Source: Calocera cornea HHB12733 (lineage: Eukaryota > Basidiomycota > Dacrymycetes > Dacrymycetales > Dacrymycetaceae). Taken from it: DNA of 12,060 nucleotides. The DNA lies in NCBI GenBank assembly GCA_001632435.1, contig KV424045.1:76580-88639 (forward strand). Reading direction: 5' to 3'. Positions within the stretch are counted from its first letter, which is position 1; each line of letters begins with the position of its first letter. The notes beneath the pieces were generated by a model. That model was not told the DNA's origin, made no database searches, and saw nothing but the letters and a program-made list of their open reading frames with translations. This document shows, in pieces, positions 8,461 to 12,060 of the stretch. Both the position numbers and the translations under genes were made by a program.

Positions 8461-10040
8461 GGGTGGGTCGGACTTGGAGCCCTGGGTCCGCGTTGCTCTT
8501 CCTCTTTGTGCCGCCCTGCGGGCCATCAATGTCGACATCTTTCTCCTCGATTGCCAAATGCTTGCACCCCGGCTTTGCTAGAACTCAAATCAGAGTGCTC
8601 GAACTACTACTGTACTGTCCTGTCTCTTCCCTCGTTGATGATCCGTGCGTGCTCTGCATCGCAATATCGCAACGCATCGCGTTCTGATAGCCCCCCACGC
8701 GCCGGCGGCGAGGCGCACGCGTGGCCTCTTCTTCCCTCTGGCGGCTGGTCTTTATCTCTGCCCAGTCCCGGGCGACGAGTTGCCATATCGGCAAGATCCG
8801 AGCCTCTCCATATTTGATGGGAAAAGAAGCATAAGCATAAGAACCCCCCAAGTACTTCCTGCAGCGGAGCTTCGTGCGCGCATCGCACAAGCTCCGGGCA
8901 TCGATGTATTGTTGCTCATCTCAGGAGCGGTCGGGGCCGACAGGATTCGTGCTACAGGCCTCGAGATCGCTCCCAGCGCACAAGTGGTGCTCGACATGGG
9001 CCCCACTGACAGCGTCTTCTTGGGCCGGCCCCACAGTCCTGTTCTGCACAAACCGATTGGTCTCTGCATACTGTAGACCTTACCCCATCCCATCTCTGGA
9101 TTCCAGCCTGGCAGGTGACCCTCCACCCGCCGCTTCTCGCGTTCATCACCCACATCACCCTCACCCTCGCTCTAATCGCAAATGACAAGCCCAGCCACTG
9201 GCCCTTCCTTCGCCGTCTTCCTACCTTCCGCTCCTCGCCCTCGCCCTGCTCCGCCCTGACCCCGCCTCGCGCGCACCTGTGGCGCTGTCCCCCGGGCGCA
9301 TGTTCTGATCGCCGCACCACATGCCGACCACCTGACCTATGAAGTATGAACTCGTGCAGTTCTCGGTCATCGATCGATTGTCAAACAGGCGTGCGGCCGC
9401 TCGGGAAGCTTCTGCCACCGTCAGACAGGCGTGCCTCGTGCGCGGGATGCGGGGCTGAATCCTGATGAACTCATGCATGGTCCGACTCCGGACTCCGTCG
9501 GCCTCGCCTTACCTCGGTCACCCGGCAACGTCTGGCCATGCGGCGGCCCGAGACGCCAGCCAACCGCAGGATGCTGATTGCGTTTTGTGAGGTGTGTACC
9601 GGGACCCCAAGTCGGGCTGACGATTTTCCAAAAAGAGGTATTATCTTATCTCCCTCGCGACGTCCGCATGGACCCTTCGTATTCACACAACGAACGACCC
9701 CGCGGTCGAGCCCCACGGAGCGGCTCGCGATCCCAGTCGACTCGGAGGCACGGCATCGAGTTCCGCCGACCAGAAGTTCGCCTCCCCACTGCTGCTGCCC
9801 TGACAGATCAAAAGACGGACCTACGGTGGCTGTTTGTGGACAGCGTGATGCCCAGCTGGGTCGGCCCGAGTGAAGCCCCAACCGCTTCTTACGGCTTCTT
9901 GGAGCACCACGGTCCGGAAGCTTTGGGTCTTCTTCGCTTCTTTTGCTGATGGGGCAACTTGCAGGCCTAAAGTCGCGTTTCCGTCGATTCACACTGTGCT
10001 GCTAGAAAGGTAGTAGAGGTTAGTAGCGATAAGAATGTAT
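8461..10040. other. Non-coding or unrecognised stretch
   Basis: Reading frames of 75-173 codons are open on both strands (for example 8645-9076 plus and 9471-9992 minus). None resembles a family I know, and they overlap in conflicting frames. Pyrimidine-rich plus-strand DNA at 9115-9260 precedes a 25-codon frame at 9183 (MTSPATGPSF...), which looks like a gene beginning but stops at once and has no good splice donor. A decimer ACAGGCGTGC is repeated near 9388 and 9425. Confidence 0.4.
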
Positions 10041-10049
10041 ACCCGTTTT

Positions 10050-10090
10050 TCTTTCGAATCGACGAATCGACGTCTCGAATCGTCGATACG
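10050..10090. repeat. TCGA-rich near-perfect inverted repeat
   Basis: ATCGACGAATCG at 10058-10069 and CGAATCGTCGAT at 10076-10087 are reverse complements at 11 of 12 positions. TCGA/GAATCG words are also dense from here to about 10290. No coding function is evident. Confidence 0.45.
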
Positions 10091-10486
10091 GTCGGGTTCG
10101 GCGCACGCTGGCCCGCACGGTCTTCGATTCGGACCTTCGGTATGCCGATCGGGCACAGCCCGTAGTATAGAATCCATTCCATACGCCTTCGGGCCCTAAT
10201 GCGATCTCTTCTTCATCCCACCGCGACGCTCGATTTGCTGGCTCATCGGCCAATCGAAGGCCTCGATATCGATTCAACAACGGTTGGATTACTACCACTA
10301 CCACAGACTATCGACGATTCGAGCTATCAGTGCCCCTCCCAGCGTCTCGCAGCCTACTGCCCGATATCTGGGTATAGGTACAACACATACAAGAGGTGGC
10401 TGGCTCGTACGACTTTGACGCATTAGCGTTAAATTTGTGTGGCCTGTGGATCGACGTCCCCTTCGTAGGGGAGGGTGGGGCTTTTG

Positions 10487-10560
10487 AATGGCATATAAGC
10501 CCGACCGCTTAACCCCTGCCCTCCCCCCACCAGCCCCTCCTTGCTCCCTGCCCTCCGCAC
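10487..10560 (+). promoter_or_regulatory. Orphan TATA-box plus CT-rich promoter-like block
   Basis: CATATAAG at 10492-10499 is followed by a strongly C/T-rich run (10508-10560) and ATG codons at 10567 and 10600, which is the spacing of a fungal core promoter. The frame from 10567 runs 141 codons (rich in Cys, His and Arg) and the frame from 10488 runs 177 codons. Neither resembles a known protein and they overlap. Either an unrecognised small gene or a remnant promoter lies here. Confidence 0.25.
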
Positions 10561-10880
10561 CGGGGGATGCGACAGTTTCATGCCCCTCCCTCTGCAGCCA
10601 TGCACGGTCGCAAGCCCAGAGCTTGTGTCAGTCGCCTCGCATCGGCTGTAGAGGGTGGTTTTGGTACTCGTCTAATGTCCCTCTTCTGGTGCCTGTGCGG
10701 TTGCTTGCATCTCGACACGCTATGCACGGCCAAACGTCACCGGCTGTATCTGGCGTGGTTCTGTACAGCACCTCCCCGGGGCCACGGGAAGGTGTTCATA
10801 CGTGCACACGGTTGTATACAGTCTGCACGTGCTCCCGTCCACGGGCTATCTGGCTCACATTCCTCGTGTTCGGGGGGAGT

Positions 10881-11159
10881 CTACCCCCAGCAGAATGTCG
10901 AAGCGCGCTCTTGCTGCGCGAGATTGGAGTACTTGCTCACTGGAACGTCAAGCCAATCCTTCTTCACTCTCCACATGGGTACCGAGGATTGACCTTGGTA
11001 ACGACTTTGCGGTGTCCTTGATGGACAGCCTACACCTGTCCAATGAGAGTTATCTTCTAGGATACGCTCGTATTTGGCTCCGTAGTCCAGAATGCGCGCT
11101 GGCATGAAGAAATCCAGAATACGCTCCGGATCCTTTTGTCGGCATCGGGTGTGAGTAAG
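10881..11159 (-). pseudogene. Short reading frame with internal repeats, possible gene or repeat fragment
   Basis: On the minus strand a frame free of stops from about 11159 down to 10881 encodes ...KDPERILDFFMPA, then RILDYGAKYE, then RILEDNSHWTG and a less repetitive end. The word RIL(D/E) recurs at spacings of 9 and 10 codons, so the DNA carries an imperfect repeat of about 27-30 bases in three copies (around AGCGTATTCTGGA). The composition reads more like protein than its neighbours, but there is no family I recognise. A TGA blocks the frame upstream at about 11160-11162. It may be a decayed exon or the edge of a repetitive element. Confidence 0.3.
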
Positions 11160-11259
11160 GAGCTCTTGTCAACGACGGCGTTCCCCGCAAACAGAAACAC
11201 GTGAGGTCATACCTCTCAACATCTACAAACGTGCAAGGGTCTGACTAACCCTGACGCAA

Positions 11260-11283
11260 GGGTCCGCATCTGGACGCGGACCC
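11260..11283. repeat. Perfect 8-base hairpin
   Basis: GGGTCCGC at 11260-11267 and GCGGACCC at 11276-11283 are exact reverse complements around an 8-base loop. Just upstream, ACCCT and AGGGT (about 11248-11263) form a competing small stem. It lies about 100 bases from the repeat block, and no gene uses it as an obvious terminator. Confidence 0.5.
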
Positions 11284-11377
11284 GGAAGCAAACATCAGGG
11301 TAACAGCCACTGACCAGCGCTGATATGACATGCTCTTCGATGGCGGCGGTGCCTATGTCAGGTCAGGATGAGAGTAG

Positions 11378-11665
11378 CTTAGCATAGGTATTCATAGATA
11401 GTTCATAATAAAATTATATTCTCATGCTATATCAGAGTGACCTGACACTGAAGTGGGGTGCCTAGGGGTTGCTCAGCCTTGAAGATACCTCGTCTTACTG
11501 CCCTGGGAGCCATGTGTTAGGTGGTCCACCGAGTGTCAAGTGTCAGATACCTTGTCTTACTGCCCTGGGAGCCATGTGTTAGGTGGTCCACCGAGTGTCA
11601 AGTGTCACTAACAAACGATTTTCTGCATCTATCTATGAACTAGCTAAGGAACATAAGTGTCAGGT
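11378..11665. repeat. Nested inverted-repeat block, possible MITE-like or foldback element
   Basis: The outer arms are CTTAGC (11378-11383) with TTCATAGATAG (11391-11401) on the left, and their reverse complements CTATCTATGAA (11629-11639) and GCTAAG (11643-11648) on the right. A second pair, ACCTGACACT (11440-11449) and AGTGTCAGGT (11656-11665), interleaves with the first. Between them lies the 62-base tandem duplication. The left part is AT-rich (AATAAA at 11407-11412), unlike the surrounding DNA. No open reading frame is inside. Because the two arm pairs interleave rather than nest symmetrically, it may be a rearranged element and not a clean MITE. Confidence 0.45.
11483..11606. repeat. 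62-base tandem duplication
   Basis: A 62-base unit at 11483-11544 is repeated at once at 11545-11606 with a single C/T difference (ACCTCG against ACCTTG near the start). Each unit contains the small palindrome GGTGGTCCACC and ends in TGTCAAGTGTC. One difference in 62 suggests a recent duplication. Confidence 0.9.
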
Positions 11666-11667
11666 AT

Positions 11668-12060
11668 CTACTTGACATGCCTGCGCCCTTTACCACTCTC
11701 CCTCACGTCCGCCAGCGCATCCTTGGCCTCCTTGACCCATTTTTCCGCCGACCTGACGTTGCCCCAAAGTTTGAGGTCAAGCTCGATCACCCTGAGCATT
11801 TCCTTGCCCGTCGTCAGGTTGCCAATGGCACTCAGCTTCTTGATGCACCACATGATGTAGCGGCGTGCATCTTCTTGGTGCTCGGCGCAGACAAACTTGA
11901 AACCGACGTGCAGCGACCATTGGAATGTCAGGACGCAGTGGATCCAACCGGCAGGAACGATGAAACAGACGCCAGGCGTTTGGCGTACCCAGTGAAGCTG
12001 CTCCAGAGAGGCCACGATTCTGGCAGATAAGTCCGGGTTGGCGATACCGTCAAGTGTTTC
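11668..12060 (-). CDS. JmjC-domain protein, C-terminal part (runs off the window)
   Basis: The frame enters from the window edge (12060) and ends at TAG 11670-11668, giving 130 residues and no start. PGVCFIVPAGWIHCVLTF followed by SLHVGFKFV matches the last strands of a JmjC (cupin-fold) domain. In it the His of GWIHCVL is the usual distal ligand of the Fe(II) ion, and the following segment packs on the barrel. The other two metal ligands (an HxD/E pair) would lie upstream, outside the window. After the domain comes a charged helical tail with many Lys and Arg. JmjC proteins are 2-oxoglutarate dioxygenases, often histone or protein hydroxylases or demethylases. This form resembles the many JmjC-like hypothetical proteins of Agaricomycetes, whose substrates are unknown. 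The stop codon lies two bases from an inverted-repeat arm. Confidence 0.75.
   Translation of the reverse strand, partial: ETLDGIANPDLSARIVASLEQLHWVRQTPGVCFIVPAGWIHCVLTFQWSLHVGFKFVCAEHQEDARRYIMWCIKKLSAIGNLTTGKEMLRVIELDLKLWGNVRSAEKWVKEAKDALADVRESGKGRRHVK

Noticed and set aside
8645..9076. 143-codon plus-strand frame (contains IDVLLLISGAVGADRI)
   Set aside because: Part of it looks protein-like, but there is no family match from memory, no clear promoter or splice signals, and an equally long minus-strand frame opposite.
9183..9260. Gene start MTSPATGPSFAVF after a CT-rich tract
   Set aside because: Stops after 25 codons and no plausible donor leads to a longer product.
9471..9992. 173-codon minus-strand frame
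   Set aside because: Basic, low-information sequence with no motif I recognise; overlapped by plus-strand frames of similar quality.
1..12060. CRISPR array, rRNA, transposase or viral genes
   Set aside because: No regularly spaced repeats, no rRNA signature and no recognisable transposase, reverse transcriptase or capsid motifs on either strand.

Overview
The window looks like nuclear DNA of a filamentous basidiomycete, most likely an Agaricomycete. Genes are split by many short GT-AG introns of about 50-68 bases, often with a CTNA-type branch site near the acceptor. Promoters are pyrimidine-rich, there are no bacterial-style operons, and two of the three gene families (a DUF6532 protein and a JmjC protein) are families I know as multi-copy in mushroom-forming fungi. 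This placement rests on gene structure and remembered families, not on a database search.

Layout. (1) 302-2398, plus strand: a multi-exon gene for a DUF6532-type protein. Its exons can be followed one by one, but one junction is ambiguous (a 180-base intron, or an in-frame TGA at 1231). The frame also resumes past the annotated stop, with an intron-like segment at 2423-2479. (2) 2564-3949: no convincing gene; short direct repeats, a G10 run and a 14-base palindrome. (3) 4158-7395, minus strand: a complete three-exon gene for a plasma-membrane Na+(K+)/H+ antiporter of the fungal Nha1/Sod2 type, about 1037 residues. It has an N-terminal transporter domain and a hydrophilic tail of nearly 600 residues that carries two RVxF-like motifs. 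(4) 7396-11667: about 4.3 kb with no recognisable intact gene. It begins with the C/T-rich antiporter leader and upstream palindromes. It also holds several hairpins, a GGGCT array, a TCGA-rich patch, an orphan TATA/CT promoter-like block, a short minus-strand reading frame with internal repeats, and a repeat block at 11378-11665 (a 62-base tandem duplication nested in two inverted-repeat pairs). (5) 11668-12060, minus strand: the 3' end of a JmjC-domain gene that runs off the window.

The genes do not look functionally linked. The antiporter is a housekeeping cation-homeostasis gene. The DUF6532 gene converges on it from the left. The JmjC gene lies on the same strand as the antiporter, beyond a repeat-bearing non-coding tract. 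I see no CRISPR array, rRNA, convincing tRNA, transposase or viral gene, and no clear new multi-gene system. The items most worth a second look are the decay-or-splicing question in the DUF6532 gene, the nested repeat block that abuts the JmjC stop codon, and the paired phosphatase-docking-like motifs in the antiporter tail.
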